A stretch of DNA of 60,000 nt, taken from contig OU612068.1 of the NCBI GenBank assembly GCA_914767715.1, positions 32,304,001 to 32,364,000 on the forward strand, in the 5' to 3' direction. The notes under the pieces are model-generated. The model searched no databases and had not been told where the DNA came from. It saw nothing but the letters and a program-made list of their open reading frames with translations. This document shows positions 12,601 to 22,059 of this stretch, in pieces; the stretch's first letter is position 1; every line of letters starts with the position of its first letter. A program made the translations under genes and the position numbers. Source of the stretch: Membranipora membranacea. Lineage: Eukaryota > Bryozoa > Gymnolaemata > Cheilostomatida > Membraniporidae.

Positions 12601-15600
12601 TTACGAGGCTCGCTGTCGTTTTGTCTGATCACACCAAGTGAGCTCACATAAGCAGCGATGAGCTGAGCTGGGTTGTTCTCATCGATCTCCAGGTGAAATG
12701 CTGTACTCGGGCGTGTGTAGGCAAACAGCTCAGGGTTGCCCAGCTCTCTACAGTAACAGATAACAACATATTTTACCTCAAACTAATTAAGGCTGCAAAA
12801 ACATATAGAATGAACTAAACACTAACTAAACAAAACATGACCAGACTAATATGTACAGGACATGACTGGTGTACCAACTGCCTTGTGATTTTAGGGGAGA
12901 TGGTAAGTGACACTGGAAAGACAAATACCATGCCCATTTCTGTTTGGATAATATGCCTTCAAGACTGATATTACACCTCAGTCTCTGAAATAATGTCACC
13001 CCGCCCCATTGTCTACTGGCCCTAGATACTTGTATCGGATCGAGAAGTTTGGCAACGAATCATTTTATTTATTGTACCCTGAAACATAGGTAAATACAGC
13101 AATCAAAGAAAGTACATAAAAATTGACAAAATAAAAGCCATAAAAAATGCCATGGATAAAATTCTCAGAATTAAATAACAATTTAACCAACCAATTAGGC
13201 AAAAAATACTTCACAAAAATTGTAGCCTCTAGCAGCATTAATTAACCTATGATAGAAGGGGTGATAATTACACTGTTATGATACAAATATTACTTAATTA
13301 ATTCTTAAAACTTAATTCAACTTACAAATGGTGACTGGTTAGGTCACTTCTCGATCTAATAAGTGTGTCAGGCATACATACTAGTTGATCCATCAGGTTT
13401 CTACAGTGAAAAGTAGCGTAAAAGAAGTAAAGAAAATTGTCACAATTAATTTCAGTCGCCTTTTCTTACAAAAATGATTACAATAATACATAGGTAATAA
13501 TAGTAAAACAAGTATAATAAAACATTAAACTTACATGTCCTCTTGAAAAGTCAGTCCACCGAATATAATATATACTACATCTCCCACGTAAGTCAGTATT
13601 GTAGTGAAGATGAATTGATAGACGATAAACTTTGTAAATAAAACTCTGGCTACATTTTTCTGATTAAATGTGCAGTGAGTAAAATAAAGAAAGAGAAAAT
13701 GCGTTCGACTTGCTTCTCTAAGGTAATGACAATATGACTAAGGTAATGATAATATGAATTCTGCAGTAATCTGAGTGAGGTCACAACAAATTTGGCCTCA
13801 TGGTTTTGCTGGCGACCTGACCTGACCAGACCTGATGCCACAAATTTAAACAATTTGTCAAATTTTTAATTAATACTGACAAGACACTTGACAATTTACA
13901 CCAGCAGGTTGCTGCATAACCACACAGGAGATAATAATAATTCGATAATTCATGAATACGCTAATTAATTTTGCAGTTCAAGAAAACATTCCAATACATC
14001 GGAGGGGACAGGATCGAAAAAATAGATGTTCATATTATTTCGATAACTAAATAAATGTAATAAGGGAATAATAATAGTAATAATAATGAGATAACCTACT
14101 ACTACTATAACTAGAATGTACAGATCTTCTAACTTAAAGACCTTATCAGCCGCCCCGTGGACCCTCCATTATTACAATTAGTCCCCCTTGTCTCCCCCAC
14201 CCTGTTCCTCAACGGGCAGCAAGAGTGCTAATCTCTGAACTGCTCTATAGATTTTTACCGGCCTACAACCAGAACAGTCCCTCAGGGCAGATCCAACTCT
14301 AAACTTCTTATACTCCAGTCCAACACGTCTCACCCGGCCATCCAAACCAGGTTTGACCTCGACTACTCTAGCAACAAAATAGCGACCTCTCAACATATTG
14401 CTATCAGCGACAGAAACAACATTCCGACCTTCAAATCCCTCTGAGCCTCTTTGTTCCATTTGTTCTGCTTCACCATTGTTGGTGCATAAAACTCCACCCA
14501 GCGCTTCCCTGCCGCATCATACCGTAGATTTGACCGTGTCATGGCCAACGCTTGCTCCTCCTTGAATGAGCAGGTGTGACCTTTGATTGAACACTTTGTA
14601 CATTTACATGAGCCACACTGGGGTGAGATACTAGTCGCTAACTCTTCCCCTTGGATGTACGAGTCCAACTTGGTGAAATCAACACGAGAGGCATGGACAA
14701 CAACATGACAGCCTATCACATCTGCTGGGAGACTACCATCATATCCTGGAACCAAAGGACCATGCAACATCCAACCAAAAACTGACTCACGGATTCTACA
14801 TCCTGTCACAGGTTTAGCTATTGTACCATCATACAATGCATCAGGGTTGTCATTGCCAACAAGAATATCTACTGATGTCATCACTCGATGCAAGCGCTGA
14901 AGATCAATGCCAGGGAACAACTCTGCCACTCGAAGCATGTCAGGGATACCAACCGGATGAGTAATGTGATCAATAGCATAAGCTCGAATCAATTGAACAT
15001 GACCTGCAGCGGTGACCAGCTCCACCTCATACAAACCGGTCACTGACTCACTTTCCTGACCCCCCATCGTGGTAAGACCAAGGCTGACATCCTTCTCTAT
15101 GCACTTAGCATGCAATCTACCAACAGCATCATTAGTGATGAAAGTACAGTTCGAGCCACTATCATGTAGCAACAAAGTCCTAACTTTTGACCTGTATACG
15201 GCGACCTCTTGCACAGGAAAAACAACATCAGCGGATCGGGAACGACTAACATAATTTATATCGGCATCAACTGCAACAACATCACCCTGTATCATCGAGT
15301 CTGAGCATGTTCTCTTCTCAGTTGTCTTTATGTCACCACATACCATATTGGTGCTTACCAAGTTTGGTTTTGCCTCTGATCGAACCTTTGCTTCCCCCTG
15401 CTGCTGTCTACATAACAACAGATTGTGTGAACTGCTATTACAGGAAGAACAAGGCTGAGAGTTGGGACAACTCCTCAACATGTGATCTCCAAAGCACCTG
15501 AAACAAGCCCTACTTGCCTTCACCCTGTTAAATCTCTCATCTACAGCCATCTGAACAAACACATTACATTTCTCTGTTGTGTGGTTTGCATTATCATGTA

Positions 15601-18534
15601 TCAAGCACCGCCTACTATTCCTTCTATTCTCACTAATATCCTTTTCAGCTTCAACCTCTGCAAGGAAACACTTGGCCTTGTTTAAACTTTGATATGACTT
15701 GACCTGTGTGCCATTGTTACTATTTGCACGATCCTTGAAATTTTGGCGTTCCGCCAATCTAGCGACTGACCTCCTTTTGCTTTCCATAAACTGCATGAAA
15801 CTAGATAAGGGATGCAACTTCTCCTCTACAGAAAGACCCTCATAAACAATATTCCACAGCTCTCTTGTTGAAAAGGGAAGCTGTTCAGCAAGATCATCGA
15901 TATGAGTTACCACAATCGCACTGGTTTGACCTACTTCAGCTAATTGACTGTAAATAACCTCCAGCTGATCAACAATGCTCACTAACGATCTGTGGTTGTC
16001 ATTCTTCACCTCTGTCAAAGACTGTAGCTCATCAAGTGCATTCTGGACACATAAACTCACATCACTAAACCTCTGCTCTAACTTCTCCCATTGCCTCTGA
16101 TAAGCGTTGGGCTGATGAGAATATATTGAGCGAATACACTCTAAGGCTAAACCAGAACAACTCTGTCGCAAAGCACTAGCGCGCTGCTCCTCATCCACAA
16201 ACTCTGATATCGCATAGCGACGCCACACTGATCTAAACTCTGGCCAATCTCTGGGAGTATCATCAAATGAGGGTGGATCTCGCTTTTTGTACTTAAGAGA
16301 ATGTATCGAAACATAAGATCCTTGCTGAGGGCTTACAGGTGACTGTGCAGAGCCATTAGACTGACGATAAGCATAAGCAGCCACAATTGAGTTCTGATCT
16401 ACACTGTTTGACTTATGAATCGACAGAAGTGGCGAGGCACTGTTTATAGATGCAACAGTTTCGACCATAGAATTGTTATCAGAAGACATGTTAACTTGGT
16501 AAGCGGGTAGTTGTGCAGAAGTCGGAACGTTCTGCCTTACCAAACTACCACCTCTTACAACATCTACATTGGACACAGAGTCCTCAACCTGTTCTGAATT
16601 GTGATCTGATTGATTTTCCCCAATTTGCACAGCGGAAGAAGTTTTGACCATAGAATTCTTATCAGAAGACGTGTTAACATTGTTAGCGGGTAGTTGTGCA
16701 GAAGTCGGAACGTTCTGCCTTACCGAACTACCACCTCTTACAACATCTACATTGGACACAGAGTCCTCAACCTGTTCTGAGTTGTGATCTGATTGATTTC
16801 CCCCAATTTGCACAGCGGAAGATGAGGCCAACACGCCTCCCCAATTACTTTCCCTGCCCACTGACCCAACCTCTGCGCTCGGAGCGCCATCAGCGCTGGT
16901 CACAGCACCAGTGCCCTGTTTGATTGGATTATCCCCTGGGACCACGGGAATCTTGGCTGATAAGGACTTCAAGGCAATAATCACCCCTTGAATATCTTCA
17001 TTACAAGAATTGGTCATAGCAAAAAAATTATCAGAAAACTCCTTACATACGGTAATATGATCATCAATAACACCCTGACTAGCATGCTCTAAACTTGCAG
17101 CAGTTTTCTGTGCCAGCTGTATATCATTTTCCAAAAATTTTACAGCCTTTTGGTTGTATATCAAACATGCCTCATGGTATGTTTTTTCTACTGTGGTTAA
17201 ATACTCGTCTAGTGTTAGGCCATTAACTGTCCTAAAAACCTCATATTTGTCATCACTTAGGACAAGCTCTGCATATTCAAAATGTACATCATTGAAGTTA
17301 GAAAACGCAATTTGCAACTTTGAATATGTGTCGGAAATCAATATTTTGTCAGAAGAATTGATGGTACTCAGCTGACGAGATAGTGATGATACTTTTGTCT
17401 TCTGGGTCCGTCGCTTATCCTTTAGCGTCTGTATTATCGCTACTTCGTCCGCCATTTGGTACTGTATCGGATCGAGAAGTTTTGCAACGAATCATTTTAT
17501 TTATTGTACCCTGAAACATAGGTAAATGCAGCAATCAAAGAAAGTACATAAAAATTGACAAAATAAAAGCCACAAAAAATGCCATGGATAAAATTCTCAG
17601 AATTAAATAACAATTTAACCAACCAATTAGGCAAAAAATACTTCACAAAAATTGTAGCCTCTAGCAGCATTAATTAACCTATGATAGAAGGGGTGATAAT
17701 TACACTGTTATGATACAAATATTACTTAATTAATTCTTAAAACTTAATTCAACTTACAAATGGTGGCTGGTTAGGTCACTTCTCGATCTAATAAGTGTGT
17801 CAGGCATACATACTAGTTGATCCATCAGGTTTCTACAGTGAAAAGTAACGTAAAAGAAGTAAAGAAAATTGTCACAATTAATTCCAGTCGCCTTTTCTTA
17901 CAAAAATGATTACAATAATACATAGGTAATAATAGTAAAACAAGTATAATAAAACATTAAACTTACATGTCCTCTTGAAAAGTCAGTCCACCGAATATAA
18001 TATATACTACATCTCCCACGTAAGTCAGTATTGTAGTGAAGATGAATTGATAGCCGATAAACTTTGTAAATAAAACTCTGGCTACATTTTTCTGATCAAA
18101 TGTGCAGAGAGTAAAATAAAGAAAGAGAAAATGCGTTCGACTTGCTTCTCTAAGGTAATGACAATATGACTAAGGTAATGATAATATGAATTCTGCAGTA
18201 ATCTGAGTGAGGTCACAACAAATTTGGCCTCATGGTTTTGCTGGCGACTTGACCTGACCAGACCTGATGCCACAAATTTAAACAATTTGTCAAATTTTTA
18301 ATTAATACTGACAAGACACTTGACAATTTACACCAGCAGGTTGCTGCATAACCACACAGGAGATAATAATAATTCGATAATTCATGAATATGCTAATTAA
18401 TTTTGCAGTTCAAGAAAACATCCCAATACAATACTAGTGTAGCCTACTTACAGCATTGCATTGTCTGATACAATGAGTGAGAGATAGACGCAGAACAATA
18501 AACTTCTCCAGGAATTACATGCTCTTCTCATCAT
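9679..18534 (-). CDS. Gene A: NHL-repeat type I receptor, ITAM-like tail
   Basis: Exons (- strand): 18452-18534, 11867-12747, 11451-11624, 10762-10849, 9679-10402. All phases agree and the sum is 650 codons with stop (649 residues). Exon 1 encodes a leader (MMRRACNSWRSLLFCVYLSL...). Exon 2 encodes the propeller, with NHL-type units such as GYQDGKGEDAQF and DHNNNAIREV, each pairing a 'DG..A.F' strand with a 'D..N..IR' strand. Exon 3 is a Thr/Ser/Pro stalk (PTTTTTSTTAEAPSPSPS). Exon 4 is the membrane helix (GIGICLLCVIVIACASVYFI). Exon 5 is a roughly 240-residue tail starting with basic RNRKLRKRH and containing YDSI, YDTL and an acidic ESEEEEDSHEY stretch. Intron 1 contains a complete BEL/Pao insertion; without it the intron would be only about 300 bp. 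Closest relative is gene B. NHL propellers bind proteins or RNA; here the leader and helix put it outside the cell. The ligand is unknown. Confidence 0.85.
13031..13998 (-). repeat. 3' LTR of the BEL/Pao element
   Basis: Same length (968 bp) and ends as the copy at 17463-18430. Scattered single-base differences suggest a fairly recent insertion. The 67-codon frame inside (13650-13853) is shared by both LTRs and is not a gene. Confidence 0.93.
14178..14410 (-). pseudogene. BEL/Pao pol C-terminal tail (DUF5641-like), frameshifted
   Basis: This frame has the pattern of the domain that ends BEL/Pao polyproteins: NVVSVADSNMLRGRYFVARV, then LDGRVRRVGLEYKKF, then a closing IYRAVQRLALLLP. The preceding residues (KWNKEAQRDLKVG) are in the frame of the long gag-protease ORF. 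A single-base shift near 14410 therefore separates the two. The terminal pol piece survives although the catalytic middle of pol has been lost. Confidence 0.72.
14390..17455 (-). CDS. BEL/Pao gag-protease polyprotein (truncated pol)
   Basis: This is a 1021-codon open frame starting at ATG 17455, just inside the 5' LTR. In order it has: a gag region with coiled-coil character; a low-complexity part with a 61-residue duplication; a DUF1759-like gag core (TPRDWPEFRSVWRRY...); two Cys/His knuckles (CFRCFGDHMLRSC, CSSCNSSSHNLLLC); and a retropepsin-like domain (LLHDSGSNCTFI, with the less usual DSG triad, followed by DILVGND). It ends with the linker that normally precedes RT (CKCTKCSIKGHTCSFKEEQ... 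then RYDAAGKRW). After this the frame runs straight into pol C-terminal sequence and stops, so RT, RNase H and integrase core are deleted. The product would be a gag-protease protein without polymerase. Confidence 0.88.
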   Translation of the reverse strand: MADEVAIIQTLKDKRRTQKTKVSSLSRQLSTINSSDKILISDTYSKLQIAFSNFNDVHFEYAELVLSDDKYEVFRTVNGLTLDEYLTTVEKTYHEACLIYNQKAVKFLENDIQLAQKTAASLEHASQGVIDDHITVCKEFSDNFFAMTNSCNEDIQGVIIALKSLSAKIPVVPGDNPIKQGTGAVTSADGAPSAEVGSVGRESNWGGVLASSSAVQIGGNQSDHNSEQVEDSVSNVDVVRGGSSVRQNVPTSAQLPANNVNTSSDKNSMVKTSSAVQIGENQSDHNSEQVEDSVSNVDVVRGGSLVRQNVPTSAQLPAYQVNMSSDNNSMVETVASINSASPLLSIHKSNSVDQNSIVAAYAYRQSNGSAQSPVSPQQGSYVSIHSLKYKKRDPPSFDDTPRDWPEFRSVWRRYAISEFVDEEQRASALRQSCSGLALECIRSIYSHQPNAYQRQWEKLEQRFSDVSLCVQNALDELQSLTEVKNDNHRSLVSIVDQLEVIYSQLAEVGQTSAIVVTHIDDLAEQLPFSTRELWNIVYEGLSVEEKLHPLSSFMQFMESKRRSVARLAERQNFKDRANSNNGTQVKSYQSLNKAKCFLAEVEAEKDISENRRNSRRCLIHDNANHTTEKCNVFVQMAVDERFNRVKASRACFRCFGDHMLRSCPNSQPCSSCNSSSHNLLLCRQQQGEAKVRSEAKPNLVSTNMVCGDIKTTEKRTCSDSMIQGDVVAVDADINYVSRSRSADVVFPVQEVAVYRSKVRTLLLHDSGSNCTFITNDAVGRLHAKCIEKDVSLGLTTMGGQESESVTGLYEVELVTAAGHVQLIRAYAIDHITHPVGIPDMLRVAELFPGIDLQRLHRVMTSVDILVGNDNPDALYDGTIAKPVTGCRIRESVFGWMLHGPLVPGYDGSLPADVIGCHVVVHASRVDFTKLDSYIQGEELATSISPQCGSCKCTKCSIKGHTCSFKEEQALAMTRSNLRYDAAGKRWVEFYAPTMVKQNKWNKEAQRDLKVGMLFLSLIAIC
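16458..16824 (-). repeat. 183-bp tandem duplication inside gag
   Basis: Two adjacent copies offset by exactly 183 bases (61 codons) keep the frame and differ at only a few bases. In protein, both carry SDHNSEQVEDSVSNVDVVRG and RQNVPTSAQLPA. This is an in-frame duplication of a low-complexity gag linker. Confidence 0.9.
17463..18430 (-). repeat. 5' LTR of the BEL/Pao element
   Basis: 968 bp, starting TGTATCGG and ending CCAATACA on the + strand. It is followed directly by the target duplication ATACT and, 16 bases further on, by the donor of gene A exon 1. Any LTR promoter would read in the same direction as gene A and its next exon. Confidence 0.93.
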
Positions 18535-19099
18535 TTTGCATGAAGTGGTGAATGCCTAAAAGAGAAAGTTAACCAATATTTTACCAAGAAAAATTGATTT
18601 TCATTGCCCTGTTGTTTTTTGTGACGTTGCGTAAAAGACAAGTTATGACCAGTTGGCAACGGCAATAAAAGCTAGGGAGGGGGCAAACTATAACACAATT
18701 ATTATACTTCACTATTACTTTATATTTGGCTATTCTGAACATTCAAATAAAAATGATGTGTACTGGTGTATCGATTTTCCTTCTGGTTATGTCATTCCCT
18801 GTAATCAGCTTTACATAGAGCAGACAACACCGTACAAACGATAACCAATACCATTTGTCATGGTTATTGGTATCACCTTCATGGTATCACAGTATACATA
18901 CATGGTGTAGTGTAGTCCGAGATATAAGAACCAAGGTCAAGGAGCTTTAGACAGTGACTACCTGCAGGATAGAGGAAGGGAGACTTCCGGGATGCGCACA
19001 GGAGATGCGCAAGAGCCATGAGGGTGACAAGGAGGCACAGAGAGACTAAGCTGAGCTAGACATACTATAGAGGGCCAAAGGGCTTCAGAACTGGTGAGT

Positions 19100-21300
19100 A
19101 CCGTTCACTATACATGGCTCCCAATCTTTGGCCTGAAACCCGGGCTATGATCATTATCATGGATGAATCATTATTTAATTTCAATGCACAAGCTGATTGA
19201 TTTGGGATCACTGCTATGCCAATTTCTCATAACTCAAGTCAGTACAGATTAAAACAAGCTCAAATGTGCAGATAGGATTGAGATGCTTCCCCTCCCCCTT
19301 ATCCCCCTCAGGATAGGACAACAGCTGGCCCTAATGGTGCTCGGGAAGCCAATTGCAGTCACAGACGGTCGTAAATGAGACTTGTGGTGGGGAAGTTAGG
19401 AAACTCACCTCACCTTCCGTCGCGATTGCCATCCCGATCAACATTAAGGGCTGGCTGTAGATCGGACAAGACCAGTCGGGGAGGTGGAGCAACTCCAATG
19501 TTGTCACATGGATATAGAAATGAAATTGATTGTTATTGAGCCCGCAAGAACAAGATCTGCCCCTTATCCACTCAAACAGATAACAAGTCAGCGGTCTGAG
19601 AGCTCTCAAATAGTACACAGTAAGTTTAGAAGTTGCACAATGAGACTGACATCAGTTCTGTCTGACATTTGATGCACTGTTAACACCCGATCACCCGCTC
19701 ATTTGTACAGCTTCTCATCATTCAAGTGATTCATGTTGCCTTTACTCACCTACTAGTGCTGAGAGCTTGTTGGCTGATATCACTCAACTCTGGCTAAGAT
19801 GACCAAGTTTCGTTTGCTCAGCTCAGACCAGTTGCATTACTGTATATTGCGCAATCACTATATGAAAAAAAACTGAGTAATCAATACCACACAAAGCAAC
19901 TAACACAATATAATATGAGCTTAAATTAACCTAGTGTTTTTCAAATCCTAGGTCTATGTATGATGGAATGAAACAGTTTTGACAATTCCCTTTATCAAAG
20001 GGGGGATTTCCCTAATAACCTTTGATCATCAGGATTTATTGCAGTATACCACCCGTCAGTTTGTAAGTTGATAGCTTGATATCCTTATATATAAGAGTGT
20101 TTTGGAATAATGCCAACTCTGTATCAGGATGTGAAACTAAATGCATCACATCACATGACCTACACAAAAACTAGGCGTTAGAGTAAACTGTAGTGACATA
20201 TCAGTTGCCTATGCTCCAATCATGTGATAGCCTTTAATTCAAAAGTGCTAACAACTAAAGATATGTCCATATTGATCCATATTGATATTTGTTCCCTCTG
20301 CGGTAACGAAGTGATATTACAAGAATTCGGTATCAAGACGCCTTTTTCAATACTCCTCCGCGTTCCCAGCGAGAATATTCTTCCTCCAGTTATAGGAAGC
20401 TAATAGTCAAAACACACCTAAAGGTTGCAACCTCAGAGGTTTGCACAACGTCACCATTGATAACATATATACTGACAGCAGCCTCAGCTTATTCTCAGAG
20501 GTTTTATCGGTTGAAACATCAGAGTGCAGAGCGGTTTGCATGACGTCACATTGAAATAAGCCTCAGCTGATCCTCAGAAGTATGTAGAAAAAAAAACACA
20601 TCGAGGATCCGCTGAGGTTGCAACCTCTCCTAGTGTGTTTAGACCATAAGGGCACCATCATAATATTCACTGACACTGACTAGACTTGGAGTCACTCTAC
20701 CGAAAATATCCTGTTGTTTAACTCTTTTTAATTGGATGAAAAAAAGCCAGTCTCTAAATTCAGAAGTGGAAGCTAAAGCTACCAGGCAGCAGAATATGAA
20801 ATGAATAACTCAACGAATCTCTGATTTGATGTGTTGCTGTATCAAAGAAATGAAGCGGAAAAAGCCAATTTTATGAAGGTGAATTGCAGAGTCAGATTGA
20901 CCTCAAGAAATATTGAACCAGGCATCATAAATTTAACTTTAGAATAACATAATATGTCATCACTAATGGTGGATGGCTGGGGAAGAAGATACTCCTTACA
21001 TTTTGAGAGCTCATATAGGAGTCAGGAGTGGTCTGACGGTTAAGGGTATGGACTTGTGATCTTATGATCCAGGTTCGATTCCCGGCGCCGGCTGTCATTT
21101 CTGATTTGGCACAGGCAAGCCATTCATCCTAGCCAGGTCTGTTCGGATCAGGACCACAAATACAGGAGGTCTACTGTGTGCTTGCATGCAGTATAAAAAT
21201 CCCCCTCTGCCTCTTCGAAAAAAGAGTAGCCGGCAACGGCGGGCAAGGGTATAGGGTACTACCCCACACAAGCCACCCGAGCTTAAGGGGGCCCGTTAAA
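19100..21300. repeat. Copy 1 of a diverged direct segmental duplication
   Basis: Landmarks recur in the same order in copy 2 (about 22060-23560): 'cctgaa..c.ggct' (19130/22080), 'ttgttggctgat'-like and 'gaccaagttt' (19770/22440), 'gatcatcag' (20023/22855), 'tatgctccaatc' (20209/23080), 'ggaagcta..agggcaccat' (20396/23273) and 'ctcttcgaa..aagagtag' (21211/23484). Similarity is patchy, so the duplication is old. Exact borders need an alignment. Confidence 0.6.
20404..20646. mobile_element. PIF/Harbinger-type MITE with TAA target duplication
   Basis: The 243-bp unit has matching inverted ends (TAGTCAAAACACAC at the left, TGGTCTAAACACAC on the other strand at the right), each followed by GAGGTTGCAACCTC-like sequence. 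It is flanked by TAA on both sides (20401-20403 and 20647-20649). The duplicated segment at 23273-23290 reads ggaagctaagggcacc with a single TAA and no insert, giving an empty site. A TWA target is typical of PIF/Harbinger. No ORF is present. Confidence 0.85.
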
Positions 21301-21354
21301 TAGGGCGATCAAATAAGACCTAGTGCATAGAAAAAAAGAAAAAAAAAAAAAAAC
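21027..21354 (+). mobile_element. tRNA-derived SINE with poly(A) tail
   Basis: The head reads as a decayed tRNA gene with an A-box-like TGGTCTGACGGTTAAGG and a B box GGTTCGATTCC at tRNA spacing. An unrelated body with CTCTTCGAAAAAAGAG follows, then an A-rich tail (21331-21354). An older partial copy lies at 23395-23545. Confidence 0.8.
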
Positions 21355-21464
21355 TCCCTTCAAAGCTACTGGCTAGATGTTTTGATGCCACAACTCTCTA
21401 TTTAAATTTTTGACTGGTGGCACTGCTGGGCAAAGCCCAGCTGTGTCAGCAGTGGTTTAAGTCC

Positions 21465-21800
21465 CGTCCAGTGATGCCTGATAACAGAAATTATGCTGTG
21501 ATGAGATTTAACCAATTACAGAGAAAACTCCAAGCTGACCCTCTTCTAAATTTGAAATACAGAGAATTTATGGCTGAAATCATATCAAATGGATAATCAG
21601 AATTAGTCAGCGACCCAGAATCAGATGGGTGGTATATACCACATCATGGAGTATTTCATCTGCTCAAACTGGGAAAATTAAGATTAGTATTCGATTGCAG
21701 TGCGTCATTTAGAGGAGCTTCTCTCAACCACAACGTTTTACAAGGTCCCGATCTCAATAATAGCCTTGCTGGACTCCTAGGTCGATTCAGGATTCTATCG
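21465..21800 (+). pseudogene. BEL/Pao reverse-transcriptase relic
   Basis: One nearly open + frame reads the start of a BEL/Pao RT: YAVMRFNQLQRKLQ, a stop, then [33 protein letters not shown] and LLGRFR. These are the conserved 'WYlPHHpV', 'RvVFDcSa..kG.SLN' and 'LQGPDL.NSL' blocks. The frame then fails. There are no LTRs. It is on the opposite strand from the element at 13-18 kb and is not the piece that element lost. Confidence 0.85.
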
Positions 21801-22059
21801 TTATTCAAAATAGGTTCCTAATATGGATGCATTGCCTATTTGAGCATAAATGATTGGGAGTATAAATGCGCTAGAGTTGCCACGACACCACAGCAGACGC
21901 AACATGCGCCTTTACTTATTTCTCTGGTGAGGGTGAACTTGCCTAAAGAAAATGACATTTGACTGCACTTGGCCAATTGGCTGGAGGTTGCAGTCTGCAC
22001 TAGATTACACCAGACAAAGCAATGACTGATGCAACACACCGTTATCAGATAATATCATC

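Larger units (their letters stand above)
13031..18430 (-). mobile_element. BEL/Pao LTR retrotransposon with internal deletion
   Basis: Two 968-bp LTRs (13031-13998 and 17463-18430) begin TG and end CA on either strand. They differ by only about a dozen bases by eye. A perfect 5-bp target duplication ATACT flanks the element (13026-13030 and 18431-18435), as expected for this superfamily. The coding strand is -. The internal part has gag, zinc knuckles and protease, then jumps to the C-terminal end of pol. RT, RNase H and the integrase core are gone, so it cannot move unaided. It lies in intron 1 of gene A in the same orientation as the gene. A possible primer-binding site (TGGCGGACGAAG) begins 8 bases after the 5' LTR and overlaps the gag start codon. 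No convincing polypurine tract precedes the 3' LTR. Confidence 0.93.

Noticed and set aside
13650-18285. 67-codon frames at 13650-13853 and 18082-18285
   Set aside because: Same frame in the two LTRs of one retroelement; no sign of a conserved protein.
21027-21110. tRNA gene
   Set aside because: A and B boxes are present, but the acceptor stem is not closed and a SINE body with a poly(A) tail follows. The same reasoning applies to 27400, 38980 and 57600.
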